DNA from: an uncultured Oscillospiraceae bacterium
Lineage (GTDB): Bacteria; Bacillota; Clostridia; Oscillospirales; Ruminococcaceae
Direction: 5' to 3'
Length of the DNA: 30,882 nt
Assembly (NCBI GenBank): GCA_910578755.1
Contig: CAJTSZ010000002.1
Coordinates: forward strand, 1 to 30,882
Shown here: one piece after another, positions 6,224-13,218 of the stretch
How the letters are laid out: every line of letters starts with the position of its first letter
Position numbering within the stretch: the first letter of the stretch is position 1
Made by a program: the position numbers and the translations under genes
Notes under the pieces: model-generated
The model's database searches: none
What the model saw: only the letters and a program-made list of their open reading frames with translations
Told to the model about the DNA's origin: nothing

Positions 6224-6733
6224 TCAACAGGGTTCTGCCTCAAGGGAGGGGTCCTCTAAGGCAGTTTGGGCCATTTCGGCGCAATGGAAGCGTTTGTCAA
6301 CCACTTCCTCCAAGCGGCCTTCCTGGTCTACGGTAAAAAATTTAATATGGCTGAATTTGTTCCATATTTTGTGCAGAATAGAGCCAGGGCTGGAAGGCAT
6401 ACCCGTAATAACATTGGTTGTTTTATTGTTTTTTAAATAATGGACAATGGTTTTGTAAGTGTTGTCGGAGTACATCAGGTTCATAACGGCCCTGTTTTGG
6501 CTGGATACATTAAACAGGTGCTGAATGGCCTCAGGGTTGGGCAGGTAGTCGTTGCTTTGCACATTAAGAACCAAAAGGTCGGTTTTGGAAATATCGGCTA
6601 CGGCGCGGCCGGAACAAATTAAGCGTTCGCATTGGAATTGGTTGGTAACCAGCACAACCGTGCGGCTGTGGGCGGGGGAATCGGCAACATCAATAGGTTC
6701 AAGACGCTCTATATTTTGTAAAATATTTTTCAT
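6224..6733 (-). CDS. Universal-stress-protein-like protein, 169 aa
   Basis: The fold looks like the UspA/KdpD-Usp domain: a first beta strand T-V-V-L-V-T-N-Q, then C-E-R-L-I-x-x-G, a second strand L-L-V-L-N-V-Q, and a V-I-T-G-M-P strand-loop near residue 120. The N-Q-F-Q-C-E-R-L-I pattern is what I associate with stand-alone Usp-like proteins of Clostridia. No membrane or kinase part is attached. The ATG at 6733 is chosen because homology-like sequence starts there and GGACGGAG lies just upstream; the frame extends 37 codons further without a ribosome-binding site. Function is probably nucleotide binding under stress, but no substrate is indicated. The gene follows rex on the same strand but is separated from it by a terminator. 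Confidence 0.65.
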   Translation of the reverse strand: MKNILQNIERLEPIDVADSPAHSRTVVLVTNQFQCERLICSGRAVADISKTDLLVLNVQSNDYLPNPEAIQHLFNVSSQNRAVMNLMYSDNTYKTIVHYLKNNKTTNVITGMPSSPGSILHKIWNKFSHIKFFTVDQEGRLEEVVDKRFHCAEMAQTALEDPSLEAEPC

Positions 6734-6882
6734 AATGCTCCGTCCAATCTGCAAAGTGCAATAATAGGGGGAACAGCCGTACAGCACTAAAAAAGACATC
6801 TGTAAGTGTAATACGGGCAAAAGGTTCCTAATATTATTATACAATGTATTTGTGACTAAACTATTACTTAATTCGGAAAAAC

Positions 6883-6927
6883 AATAAAAAATACAGCAAT
6901 TAACAGTCGGTGCTGTTAACTGCTGTA
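6883..6927 (-). terminator. Terminator of rex
   Basis: On the minus strand a 15-bp stem UACAGCAGUUAACAG / CUGUUAAUUGCUGUA (one G-U) with a 6-nt loop, followed by a U-rich tract. The wobble is a mismatch on the other strand, so it serves rex. Confidence 0.85.
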
Positions 6928-6934
6928 TTTGTAA

Positions 6935-7576
6935 TTAGTCGCGGCCCAGCTCATTCACCTGGTAGCACAGGGTCATTAAGCTGTCGCCTAAATGGACATT
7001 TTGCACAACAATATCCTTGTGCTTTATGGAAAGGTCGTAGTGGGAAAAATTCCAAAAACCGCGTATGCCGTAGGAGATTAAGCGGTCCCCCTCCGCCTCC
7101 ACCACTTCCCTGGGTAAGCACAAAATGGCAATGTCGGGGTGCTGTTCCCGGCAGAATCCTTCTATTTGGCTGCTAGCTTTTATGGGAATGCCCCGCACGG
7201 TTTGGCCAATCAGCTGTTCGTTGGCTTCAAATATGCCAATAAGGCGAAACCCCTTTTCCTCAAAATTGATGTAATTAACAAGGGCCATACCCAAGTTGCC
7301 GGCGCCCAGCAAAATGGCCTTCAGCCCTTGGTCCAGCCCTAAAATTTTCCCAATTTCTTCGTAAAGGGCGTCCACATTGTAACCGTAGCCCTGCTGGCCA
7401 AAGCCGCCAAAGCAGTTTAAGTCCTGCCGTATTTGGGAAGCTGTTAAACTCATTAAATCTGCCAGTTCCCGGGAAGAAATACGGTGTATTCCCCGCAGCA
7501 GCAGGTCTTTTAAAAACCTGTGGTATCTTGGCAGCCGACGAATTACCGAAATAGATACCCCTTCATACTTCGCCAT
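6935..7576 (-). CDS. rex: Redox-sensing transcriptional repressor Rex
   Basis: A 213-aa regulator that senses the NADH/NAD+ ratio and represses fermentation and electron-transfer genes when NADH is low. The winged-helix DNA-binding domain occupies about residues 8-75 (R-L-P-R-Y-H-R, S-S-R-E-L-A-D, S-Q-I-R-Q-D-L), followed by the Gly/Tyr loop G-F-G-Q-Q-G-Y-G-Y. The Rossmann NAD(H)-binding motif G-A-G-N-L-G is at 91-96. The C-terminal helix needed for dimer domain swapping (V-H-L-G-D-S-L-M-T-L) is present, so the gene looks intact. ATG at 7576 is taken as the start; an in-frame TTG at 7600 is possible, but GGAAGG lies between the two and fits the ATG. A TTGACA/TATAAT promoter precedes it. Confidence 0.96.
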   Translation of the reverse strand: MAKYEGVSISVIRRLPRYHRFLKDLLLRGIHRISSRELADLMSLTASQIRQDLNCFGGFGQQGYGYNVDALYEEIGKILGLDQGLKAILLGAGNLGMALVNYINFEEKGFRLIGIFEANEQLIGQTVRGIPIKASSQIEGFCREQHPDIAILCLPREVVEAEGDRLISYGIRGFWNFSHYDLSIKHKDIVVQNVHLGDSLMTLCYQVNELGRD

Positions 7577-7624
7577 TGTTTTCCAACTTCCTTCCTGCAA
7601 AAGCGCATTTTTCCTACGGCTTAT

Positions 7625-7652
7625 ATTATAGCAAACTGTATTTCTATGTCAA
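7625..7652 (-). promoter_or_regulatory. Promoter of rex
   Basis: On the minus strand TTGACA (7652-7647), 16-nt spacer, TATAAT (7630-7625): consensus hexamers. No clear Rex operator was seen over it. Confidence 0.85.
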
Positions 7653-7774
7653 TGTTTTATATGGTAAGCAGTTTGTTTTGTGAATATCTCCAAAATTTTT
7701 TCTTTATATCTATAAATAAAACAATATACTATATTTTAGACAAAAAAGCAAGAAAAAGATTGGTAAAAAAAATA

Positions 7775-7803
7775 TTGATTTAGGCGTTTTTTGTCAGTAT
7801 AAT
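7775..7803 (+). promoter_or_regulatory. Promoter of the small membrane protein-YbjQ operon
   Basis: TTGATT (7775-7780), 17-nt spacer, TATAAT (7798-7803). The rest of the 7577-7894 rex/7895 gap is AT-rich with no other feature seen. Confidence 0.75.
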
Positions 7804-7894
7804 AAAACCGACAAATGTATTTAAAATAGAGTTAAACTGCGCCTGAACCCTACTTTGTAAAAAAAGTGGCGGCAAAACAGAAGGGAGAGTACCA

Positions 7895-8146
7895 ATGAAA
7901 GAGAAAAAAGGCTGCGCTATTGCATTAACAGCAGGGATTGTATTTTTCTTTTTGGTATTGTTTGTGCTTTATTTTGGAAGCTTTGGCATTGGGCTGGCGG
8001 CATTGCTGCCCGGAGGCGCGGGCCTTTTATTAGGCGCCTTGGCTTTGGGTGCGGGCCTGCTGGTTATTGCCATGCTGATATACATAGGCTTAAGCCGAGT
8101 AAAAGAGATTGAGGAGGAAAATAAGGATGATTATCGTAACTACTGA
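7895..8146 (+). CDS. Small two-helix membrane protein, 83 aa
   Basis: Residues 8-30 and 33-66 are hydrophobic, the second part Gly/Ala/Leu-rich; the ends are charged (M-K-E-K-K-G at the start, E-I-E-E-E-N-K-D-D at the end). A GGGAGA site lies upstream of the ATG. It overlaps the following YbjQ-family gene by 20 bp, so the two are translationally coupled and may work together. I know no name for the family. Function unknown. Confidence 0.75.
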   Translation: MKEKKGCAIALTAGIVFFFLVLFVLYFGSFGIGLAALLPGGAGLLLGALALGAGLLVIAMLIYIGLSRVKEIEEENKDDYRNY

Positions 8147-8441
8147 TTTTGTTTCCGGAAAAGAACTGATTACATTAGGAATGGCCAGGGGCTCTACAGT
8201 ACAAACAAAACACCTGGGCAAGGATATGGCGGCAGGCTTTAAAACCCTGGTAGGCGGCGAGTTAAAGGGTTACACCGAAATGATGAATGAAGCCCGGGCC
8301 ATCGCCACCAAACGTATGACAGAGGATGCAGAAAGCCAAGGGGCCGACGCTGTTATTGGCGTGCGCTATGCTTCCTCCGCTGTTATGCAGGGCGCGGCAG
8401 AAATTATTGCCTACGGCACCGCTGTAAAATTTGCAGAATAA
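8127..8441 (+). CDS. YbjQ/UPF0145 (DUF74) family protein
   Basis: A 104-aa protein of the UPF0145 family, once called putative heavy-metal binding; its function is not established. Typical features are seen: the N-terminal strand I-I-V-T-T, G-M-A-R-G-S-T-V, a long middle helix with many Met and Ala residues (E-M-M-N-E-A-R-A-I-A), then G-A-D-A-V-I-G-V-R-Y and the final I-I-A-Y-G-T-A-V. The family normally forms a ring-shaped pentamer. The start at 8127 has AGGAGG 9 nt upstream, inside the preceding gene. The partner is a small membrane protein, which suggests a membrane-linked complex. Confidence 0.88.
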   Translation: MIIVTTDFVSGKELITLGMARGSTVQTKHLGKDMAAGFKTLVGGELKGYTEMMNEARAIATKRMTEDAESQGADAVIGVRYASSAVMQGAAEIIAYGTAVKFAE

Positions 8442-8474
8442 AGGGGAAAACGCCCCCTGGGGGCCGTAAGGAAA

Positions 8475-9003
8475 GTGGCAATATTTTTAGAAACAAACCG
8501 GCTTATTTTGCGCAAATTTTGTGAAGAAGATTTTGAAGATTTTTGCCATGGACGATGAAATGTGCCGTATGATGGGCCGGGCCCTTATGCCAAATACCGA
8601 AGCGGCAAGGTGGAACTTTAACTGGCTTAAGGATAAGGAAGAGCGCGGCTATGCCTTGGTGTATAAAGAGAACAACAGGGTCATTGGCAACCTGACCATA
8701 ACCTCCGTTATGGAGGAAGTGGCCTCCATGGAACCCTTGGTATGCCAAAAGGGCAAAAGCCTTTCCTTTTCCATAGGCCGGCAGTACCAGCGCCGGGGCC
8801 TTATGGAGGAAGCAATGCGGGCGGTAATTCACCACTTGTTTTACACAGAAGGGGTGGATTACATTCATTGCAGCTGCTATTCCTTTAACGCCCCTTCCCG
8901 GGAGTTGCAAAAAAAGCTGGGGTTCCAGCATATTGCTACCCTGCAATTTACCGAAGATGGCCAAGAGCTTACTTCAGAAGAAAACGTCCTTTGGCGTCCC
9001 TAA
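8475..9003 (+). pseudogene. GNAT-family N-acetyltransferase with apparent frameshift
   Basis: GNAT proteins move an acetyl group from acetyl-CoA to an amine. From a GTG at 8475 the frame reads the classic N-terminus F-L-E-T-N-R-L-I-L-R-K-F-C-E-E-D-F-E-D-F but stops soon after. The other frame then continues as M-D-D-E-M-C-R-M-M-G to the end, with the acetyl-CoA region S-I-G-R-Q-Y-Q-R-R-G near 8770-8800 and an S-R-E-L-Q-K-K-L-G-F end motif. Removing one T from the T5 run at 8540-8544 joins the two parts cleanly. Either the gene is broken, the base is a sequencing error, or translation starts at the ATG at 8548 and makes a shortened protein. Upstream AAGG is close to the GTG, so the exact start is uncertain. 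Confidence 0.72.
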
Positions 9004-9007
9004 AAAA

Positions 9008-9034
9008 GGCACACCTTGGCTGGTGTGCCTTTTT
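9008..9034 (+). terminator. Terminator after the GNAT gene
   Basis: GGCACACC, 6-nt loop, GGTGTGCC, then five T. Confidence 0.9.
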
Positions 9035-9159
9035 ATGGTTTTTCTCCCTTTAATACCCAAGCATTGCCCAGTTTTGCGAGAAAATTTATACTTTTTGGTG
9101 TTTTCATAAATTTTTGGGGCCCTTTCTTGGCCCTATCCCCCCGTTCCGGCCTTTTTTGT

Positions 9160-9189
9160 GAGGTTTTTCGAGGTTTTCCGAGGTTTTTA
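9160..9189. repeat. Three tandem 10-bp repeats
   Basis: GAGGTTTTTC, GAGGTTTTCC, GAGGTTTTTA in direct succession, in an otherwise featureless stretch (9040-9225) between convergent genes. The open frame that spans it lacks a ribosome-binding site and is not called. Confidence 0.7.
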
Positions 9190-9225
9190 ACAGCTTTTGG
9201 CATTTTGCCCGCCTAAAAAGGAACA

Positions 9226-9257
9226 GAAAAAAACACCCTGGTTCCAGGGTGTTTTTT
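9226..9257. terminator. Bidirectional terminator downstream of rpmB
   Basis: AACACCCTG / CAGGGTGTT stem with GTTC loop, A tract on the left and six T on the right. Confidence 0.9.
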
Positions 9258-9269
9258 GTAAGTTCAAAA

Positions 9270-9458
9270 TTAGATAGCGCGGGTAACTTTATTGGAACGC
9301 AAGCAACGGGTGCAGGCGTGGATGTGACAAGGTGAACCGTTCACAATAGCCTTTACACGTTTTACATTTGGTTTCCAGCTCCTGTTGGAACGTCTGTGAG
9401 AGTGAGAAACCTTAATTCCGAAAGTGACACCTTTTCCGCAGATATCGCATTTTGCCAT
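9270..9458 (-). CDS. rpmB: 50S ribosomal protein L28
   Basis: A 62-aa ribosomal large-subunit protein of the usual bacterial length. The N-terminus M-A-K-C-D-I-C-G-K-G and the motif S-H-S-H-R-R-S-N-R are diagnostic. Cysteines at 4, 7, 49 and 52 (C-x-x-C twice) make the zinc-binding (C+) form. Start behind AAAGGAGG. It is monocistronic, with its own promoter and terminator. Confidence 0.98.
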   Translation of the reverse strand: MAKCDICGKGVTFGIKVSHSHRRSNRSWKPNVKRVKAIVNGSPCHIHACTRCLRSNKVTRAI

Positions 9459-9502
9459 GAGTCTGCACCTCCTTTAAGCTCACTTATTGAGTCAACATTA
9501 GC

Positions 9503-9531
9503 ATTTTAGCAGATTTAAAGAATAAAAGCAA
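9503..9531 (-). promoter_or_regulatory. Promoter of rpmB
   Basis: On the minus strand TTGCTT (9531-9526), 17-nt spacer, TAAAAT (9508-9503). Confidence 0.7.
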
Positions 9532-9603
9532 GCCTTTTTTCCAATATAATAGGTGCAAATGTGAAAAAAGAGAAAATTAACGAAAATGGCCCCCTATGCT
9601 CCC

Positions 9604-9631
9604 TTGTTTTTTATATAGTCAATGGTATAAT
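9604..9631 (+). promoter_or_regulatory. Promoter of the M50 protease-scpAB operon
   Basis: TTGTTT (9604-9609), 16-nt spacer, TATAAT (9626-9631). The predicted start near 9638 would leave a leader only about 17 nt long, just enough for the GGAG site at 9641. Confidence 0.6.
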
Positions 9632-9654
9632 GGGCTGTAAGGAGTTGATTTTTA

Positions 9655-10299
9655 TTGTTGCCAGATATGTATGACCTTGTAATTCGGGCTTTTGTGCTGT
9701 TTACAGCAATGCCCATTCACGAGTTTGCCCATGGCTGGGTAGCCAACAAGCTGGGGGACCCTACAGCCCGTTACCAAGGGCGCCTTACCCTAAACCCCTT
9801 TGCCCATTTGGAACTGACAGGTGTGTTAATGATGCTGTTGGTGGGTTTTGGCTGGGCAAAACCGGTGCCGGTAAACCCCTATAATTTTAAAAGGAACAGG
9901 AAAGGTTCCATGGCCCTTACCGCCCTGGCAGGCCCCATGTCCAACTTGTTAATGGCTTTGGCCGCCATGCTGGTGTGCAAAATTTCGGCGGTGGCCTTGG
10001 GCAGCTTTACGGTAATGTCAGTGGCTTTTTTGGTGTGCCAAATCAACATTACCCTTATGGTGTTTAACCTTATTCCCGTTTATCCCCTGGATGGGTCCCG
10101 CATCCTCAGTTTCTTTTTGCCGGAAACAGCCACAAACTGGGTGGAGGAACATTCCCAAATTATTTATATGGTATTTTTAGCCGTTGTACTGTTTACGCCG
10201 CTGCTGGATATTCCCCTTACCATTGCCAGCAGGTGGTTTTTGGGTTTGCTGAACCGGCTCACCTCCATTGGTTCCCTGCTGCCCATGATCGCTTTTTAG
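9655..10299 (+). CDS. Site-2 protease family (M50) membrane metalloprotease
   Basis: A 214-aa intramembrane metalloprotease of the short clostridial/YdiL-like M50 group. The zinc motif H-E-F-A-H is at 22-26 and the third ligand in Y-P-L-D-G-S (Asp146). L-A-G-P-M-S-N in the middle is also typical. There are about five hydrophobic segments and no PDZ domain, so it is not RseP. The start is a TTG at 9655 with GGAG 10 nt upstream; no in-frame ATG is better placed. It is the first gene before scpA (12-nt gap), an arrangement that is common in Clostridia, though the functional link is unknown. Possible roles are cleavage of membrane-bound anti-sigma factors or signal peptides. Confidence 0.92.
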   Translation: MLPDMYDLVIRAFVLFTAMPIHEFAHGWVANKLGDPTARYQGRLTLNPFAHLELTGVLMMLLVGFGWAKPVPVNPYNFKRNRKGSMALTALAGPMSNLLMALAAMLVCKISAVALGSFTVMSVAFLVCQINITLMVFNLIPVYPLDGSRILSFFLPETATNWVEEHSQIIYMVFLAVVLFTPLLDIPLTIASRWFLGLLNRLTSIGSLLPMIAF

Positions 10300-10311
10300 T
10301 GGGGCAGGGCT

Positions 10312-11052
10312 ATGGAACAGCTTTCCTTTAAAGTGGCCCAGGTAGAAGGGCCCTTGGATTTAATATTGCAGCTGCTCAGCAAGCATAAGCTGAACATTTA
10401 CGATATTGAAATTACCAAGCTGGTGGACCAATATATGGAATATATCCAGGAAATGAACCAGCAGAATATAGAAGTAGCCAGTGAATTTTTGGAGATGGCC
10501 TCCCATTTGGTATACATAAAATCGGTTTCCCTGCTGCCAAAGCACAAGGAACTGGAGGAAAAGCTGCGCAGCGAACTGACAGGCCAACTAATTGAGTATG
10601 CCCTGTGCCGCCAGGTGGCGCAGCTGCTCCAGGCCAGCTACCAAGGGGACGATTTGTTTTTCCGGGAGCCGCTGTCCTTGCCGGAGGAAAAACAGTACAA
10701 TAGAAAACACAAAAAGCAGGAGCTTGTAGCTGCCTATTTAGCGGCGGTAGGGAAAAACAGGGAACTGCCCACCCAAAAGGAATTTGAGCCTTTGATAGCC
10801 CGCAGAGTGGTTTCAGTAGAAAGCCGGATTGTATTTATTATGAACCGACTGTACCGCCAGGGGGAAGTGCCCTTTTTGTCCCTGTTTGAGGACAGCCGTG
10901 ACAGGGCCGAAATTGTGGCTACCTTTTTGGCAGTGTTGGATTTAGTGAAAAACAGGCGGGTTTCCATTGCGCCGGAGGGGGACCGCGTTTTCCGCAGTAT
11001 TCCCCTGCCGGAGGAAATAGAAGAAAGGGATAGGGAATGGCAAAAGGTGTAA
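10312..11052 (+). CDS. scpA: Segregation and condensation protein A (kleisin)
   Basis: A 246-aa kleisin that bridges the SMC dimer and binds ScpB, needed for chromosome condensation and segregation. The N-terminal V-E-G-P-L-D-L-I-L-Q-L-L and Y-D-I-E-I-T-K-L-V-D-Q-Y are diagnostic of ScpA, and the C-terminal winged helix near residues 165-235 ends in I-P-L-P-E-E. The middle is a variable linker rich in Lys and Glu. It overlaps scpB by 16 bp, giving coupled translation and fixed stoichiometry. Smc itself is not in the window. Confidence 0.97.
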   Translation: MEQLSFKVAQVEGPLDLILQLLSKHKLNIYDIEITKLVDQYMEYIQEMNQQNIEVASEFLEMASHLVYIKSVSLLPKHKELEEKLRSELTGQLIEYALCRQVAQLLQASYQGDDLFFREPLSLPEEKQYNRKHKKQELVAAYLAAVGKNRELPTQKEFEPLIARRVVSVESRIVFIMNRLYRQGEVPFLSLFEDSRDRAEIVATFLAVLDLVKNRRVSIAPEGDRVFRSIPLPEEIEERDREWQKV

Positions 11053-11555
11053 AGGAAACAATCAATCAAATAGAAGCGGTGCTGTTTGCCTCGGGGGAGC
11101 CCTTTGGCGCAACCCGGCTGGCGGAGCTGCTGGAAATAGACCTGGAAACCCTGGAAAACATGGTAAAAACCATAAACGACGGGTACGAAGAAGGGCCTTT
11201 TCAAATATTAAAACTGGGTGACGCGTACCAAATGACTACCAAAGCCCCTTATGGGGAGGTTATAAAAAAAGCGCTGGAAGTAAAGCGCAATGCCCCCCTT
11301 TCCCAAGCGGCTATGGAGGTTTTAGCCATTGTTGCTTATAACCAGCCGGTCACCCGTTCCTTTATTGAACAGGTGCGGGGGGTGGACAGCAGTTCTATTG
11401 TGGTTTCCCTAACGGCAAAAGGGTTAATTTGTGAAGCAGGCCGTTTGGAAATTCCCGGCAGGCCCATTGCCTATGGAACAACCCCCGCCTTTTTACGCTG
11501 TTTTGGCATGAAGGATATTAAAGCCTTGCCAAAGCTGCCAAACCGGGAGGAATAA
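11037..11555 (+). CDS. scpB: Segregation and condensation protein B
   Basis: A 172-aa partner of ScpA in the SMC-ScpAB condensin. Two winged-helix domains are visible: the first begins I-E-A-V-L-F-A-S-G-E-P, the second has L-S-Q-A-A-M-E-V-L-A-I-V-A-Y-N-Q-P-V-T-R followed by I-R-G-V-D-like V-R-G-V-D-S-S, as in the family. The C-terminus G-R-P-I-A-Y-G-T-T-P-A-F-L is conserved. The start lies inside scpA; a purine-rich GAAAGGGATAGGGA precedes it. A 150-bp gap follows with small hairpins but no terminator, so transcription likely continues into ytfI. Confidence 0.96.
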   Translation: MAKGVKETINQIEAVLFASGEPFGATRLAELLEIDLETLENMVKTINDGYEEGPFQILKLGDAYQMTTKAPYGEVIKKALEVKRNAPLSQAAMEVLAIVAYNQPVTRSFIEQVRGVDSSSIVVSLTAKGLICEAGRLEIPGRPIAYGTTPAFLRCFGMKDIKALPKLPNREE

Positions 11556-11704
11556 CCTCCCAGCCCCTTTCTCGCTGGGGCGCGCCGGTTTTGGATTTGC
11601 TTTTTGGAAACAGCAGGGGATCCCAATTTTTACAAGCCTGCCAAAGGCTGCTTTGCCGGAAGGGCAGGCGGGGGAGCTCCCCGCAAAAGAAAGGAGGCCG
11701 GCCC

Positions 11705-12364
11705 ATGTGGATATGGATATTGGCAGTAATAGTTCTGCTGGTAACAGCGCTGCTGTTCTGCCCTGTTACCGGATGGCTGGCGTGGGACCAAAGCCTTACG
11801 GTGCAAATACGGTATTTATTCTTTAAAATAAAGCTATACCCCCCAAAACCAAAAGCAGAAAAGAAGCCCAAAAAGCAAAAAAAGAAGGACAAGAAGAAAA
11901 CAACAGAGCCCCCAAAGGATGAAAAAAAGGAAAAATTAACTGCGGAGGTTGTGGGCCAGCTGCTTTCAATGGTAGGAACAGCAGTGAAAAGCGCAAAAAA
12001 ACCGACAATACTTTTACTGCGCCGCCTAAAAGTAAAAAATGTAAAGCTGTTTGTGCTGGTTTCCGGCCAGGACGCCTGTGAAACAGCAATACGTTACGGC
12101 CAGCTAAACGCAGCAGTATACTCTGCACTGGCAGCGGTAAAAAATGTGGTTACTGTGCGTAAAACAAGTATTGTAATCCGGCCAGATTTTACAGAGTGCC
12201 AAGAACAGGCTTCCTTTCAGGGGGAGGCTTCCCTGATTCCGGCCTTTGTCCTTGGCGCAGGCATTCTATTTACCATTTCCTTTTTGAAGGAAATGGTAAA
12301 GAAAAAGAAAAACACCAAGGCCCAAAGGGAAACCCTTGAGGAAAAAAGTCCAAGCCCAGGTTAA
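11705..12364 (+). CDS. ytfI: DUF2953 (YtfI-like) membrane protein
   Basis: A 219-aa protein of the DUF2953 family, which is nearly always next to ytfJ/gerW in spore-formers. Residues 3-20 are a membrane segment; 45-80 is an extremely Lys-rich linker that may bind nucleic acid or lipid; the C-terminal 120 residues hold a second hydrophobic segment near 185-200 and end in a charged tail. Chosen start ATG at 11705 has AAGGAGG 7 nt upstream; 38 upstream codons in the same frame are not needed. A role in sporulation or germination with GerW is inferred from the pairing. Confidence 0.82.
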   Translation: MWIWILAVIVLLVTALLFCPVTGWLAWDQSLTVQIRYLFFKIKLYPPKPKAEKKPKKQKKKDKKKTTEPPKDEKKEKLTAEVVGQLLSMVGTAVKSAKKPTILLLRRLKVKNVKLFVLVSGQDACETAIRYGQLNAAVYSALAAVKNVVTVRKTSIVIRPDFTECQEQASFQGEASLIPAFVLGAGILFTISFLKEMVKKKKNTKAQRETLEEKSPSPG

Positions 12365-12439
12365 ACAGGGCTTTTTTGCCCAAAATAGCAGCAGGTTTTA
12401 GGCCGGCAGCAAAATACAACAAGGAAGGAATGACAAAAT

Positions 12440-12883
12440 ATGAGCGAACATATTGCAGGCTTAACAGATAATTCTATGAAAAATTTGAGGAATTTGGTGG
12501 ATTCCGATTCTGTTATTGGCGACCCTATTACAACGCCGGACGGCACCATGATTATCCCGGTTTCCAAGGTGTCCTTTGGCTTTGCCTCCGGCGGCTCGGA
12601 CTTTGCCACCAGCAGCCCAAAGGATATTTTTGGCGGCGGCAGCGGCGGCGGCGTGACCATTCAGCCCTTGGCATTTTTGGTAATTAAGGATGGGGAGGTT
12701 AAGCTCCTCCATGTAAATGCAGGCAAAACCACCGGCGACCACATTGTAAATATGATGCCGGAGATGGTGGACAAAATCAGCGGGCTGTTTAATAAAAAAC
12801 CGGCCTCCCCAGCCCCAGAGGAACAGCCAGCCGCAGAAACAGTAAGCCCCTGCACCCCCTCCCAGGCCATTCCCCAGGAATAG
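12440..12883 (+). CDS. gerW: Sporulation protein YtfJ/GerW
   Basis: A 147-aa protein of the YtfJ (GerW) family, made in the forespore and needed for response to some germinants in Bacillus. Recognised by the N-terminal L-R-N-L-V-D-S-D-S-V-I-G-D-P-I, then I-I-P-V-S-K-V-S-F-G-F, the glycine run G-G-G-S-G-G-G, and V-T-I-Q-P-L-A-F-L-V-I. The last 25 residues are a Pro/Ala/Glu-rich tail. It lies 75 bp after ytfI with AAGGAA before the ATG, and ends the scpA-scpB-ytfI-gerW unit at a terminator. Strong evidence for a spore-forming host. Confidence 0.94.
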   Translation: MSEHIAGLTDNSMKNLRNLVDSDSVIGDPITTPDGTMIIPVSKVSFGFASGGSDFATSSPKDIFGGGSGGGVTIQPLAFLVIKDGEVKLLHVNAGKTTGDHIVNMMPEMVDKISGLFNKKPASPAPEEQPAAETVSPCTPSQAIPQE

Positions 12884-12896
12884 GGACACAAAAACG

Positions 12897-12945
12897 AAAA
12901 GAACCTTCCTGCCGCACTGATGGGGCAGAAGGTTCTTTTTATTTT
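12897..12945 (+). terminator. Terminator after gerW
   Basis: GAACCTTC / GAAGGTTC stem continued by TGCC/GGCA with a one-base bulge, then TTTTTATTTT. Confidence 0.87.
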
Positions 12946-12973
12946 CAAAAGATTGCTCTGTATTCTATGCAAC

Positions 12974-13003
12974 AAAAAAACGCCCTCATTACTTATGAGG
13001 GCG
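12974..13003 (-). terminator. Terminator of tRNA-Leu
   Basis: CGCCCTCAT / ATGAGGGCG stem, 5-nt loop; seven U follow on the minus strand. Confidence 0.93.
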
Positions 13004-13004
13004 T

Positions 13005-13091
13005 TGGTGCCGCTGACCGGACTTGAACCGGTACGATATTGCTACCGAGGGATTTTAAGTCCCTTGTGTCTGCCGATTCCACCACAGCGGC
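13005..13091 (-). tRNA. tRNA-Leu (anticodon UAA)
   Basis: On the minus strand the acceptor arms GCCGCTG and CAGCGGC pair perfectly, with discriminator A and encoded CCA. The anticodon stem-loop GGGACTTAAAATCCC gives anticodon TAA. The long variable arm (class II) and the T-arm CCGGTTCAAGTCCGG are as expected for tRNA-Leu. It stands alone with its own promoter and terminator. Confidence 0.97.
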
Positions 13092-13106
13092 GTGGCTTAC
13101 CCAATT

Positions 13107-13135
13107 ATGATACAACATTTTAATAAGTTAGTCAA
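13107..13135 (-). promoter_or_regulatory. Promoter of tRNA-Leu
   Basis: On the minus strand TTGACT (13135-13130), 17-nt spacer, TATCAT (13112-13107). Confidence 0.8.
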
Positions 13136-13172
13136 TAGGAAGGCGCAATTTTTTAAAGGGAGGCAAGGGTTT

Positions 13173-13211
13173 AAAAAAAGCCCCGCCCTGCCGGGACGGC
13201 AAAGCGGGGGA
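13173..13211 (-). terminator. Terminator of the racemase-family gene
   Basis: On the minus strand CCCCGC / GCGGGG with an inner GCC/GGC hairpin, followed by seven U. Confidence 0.8.
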
Positions 13212-13218
13212 GAAAGGT

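Noticed and set aside
6892..6927. Rex operator (TTAACAG-CTGTTAA palindrome)
   Set aside because: It lies downstream of rex, is part of a 15-bp stem and is followed by a U tract on the rex strand, so it is the terminator.
9016..9216. 66-codon plus-strand frame after the GNAT gene
   Set aside because: It starts inside a terminator and has no ribosome-binding site; Phe-rich translation reflects T-rich DNA.
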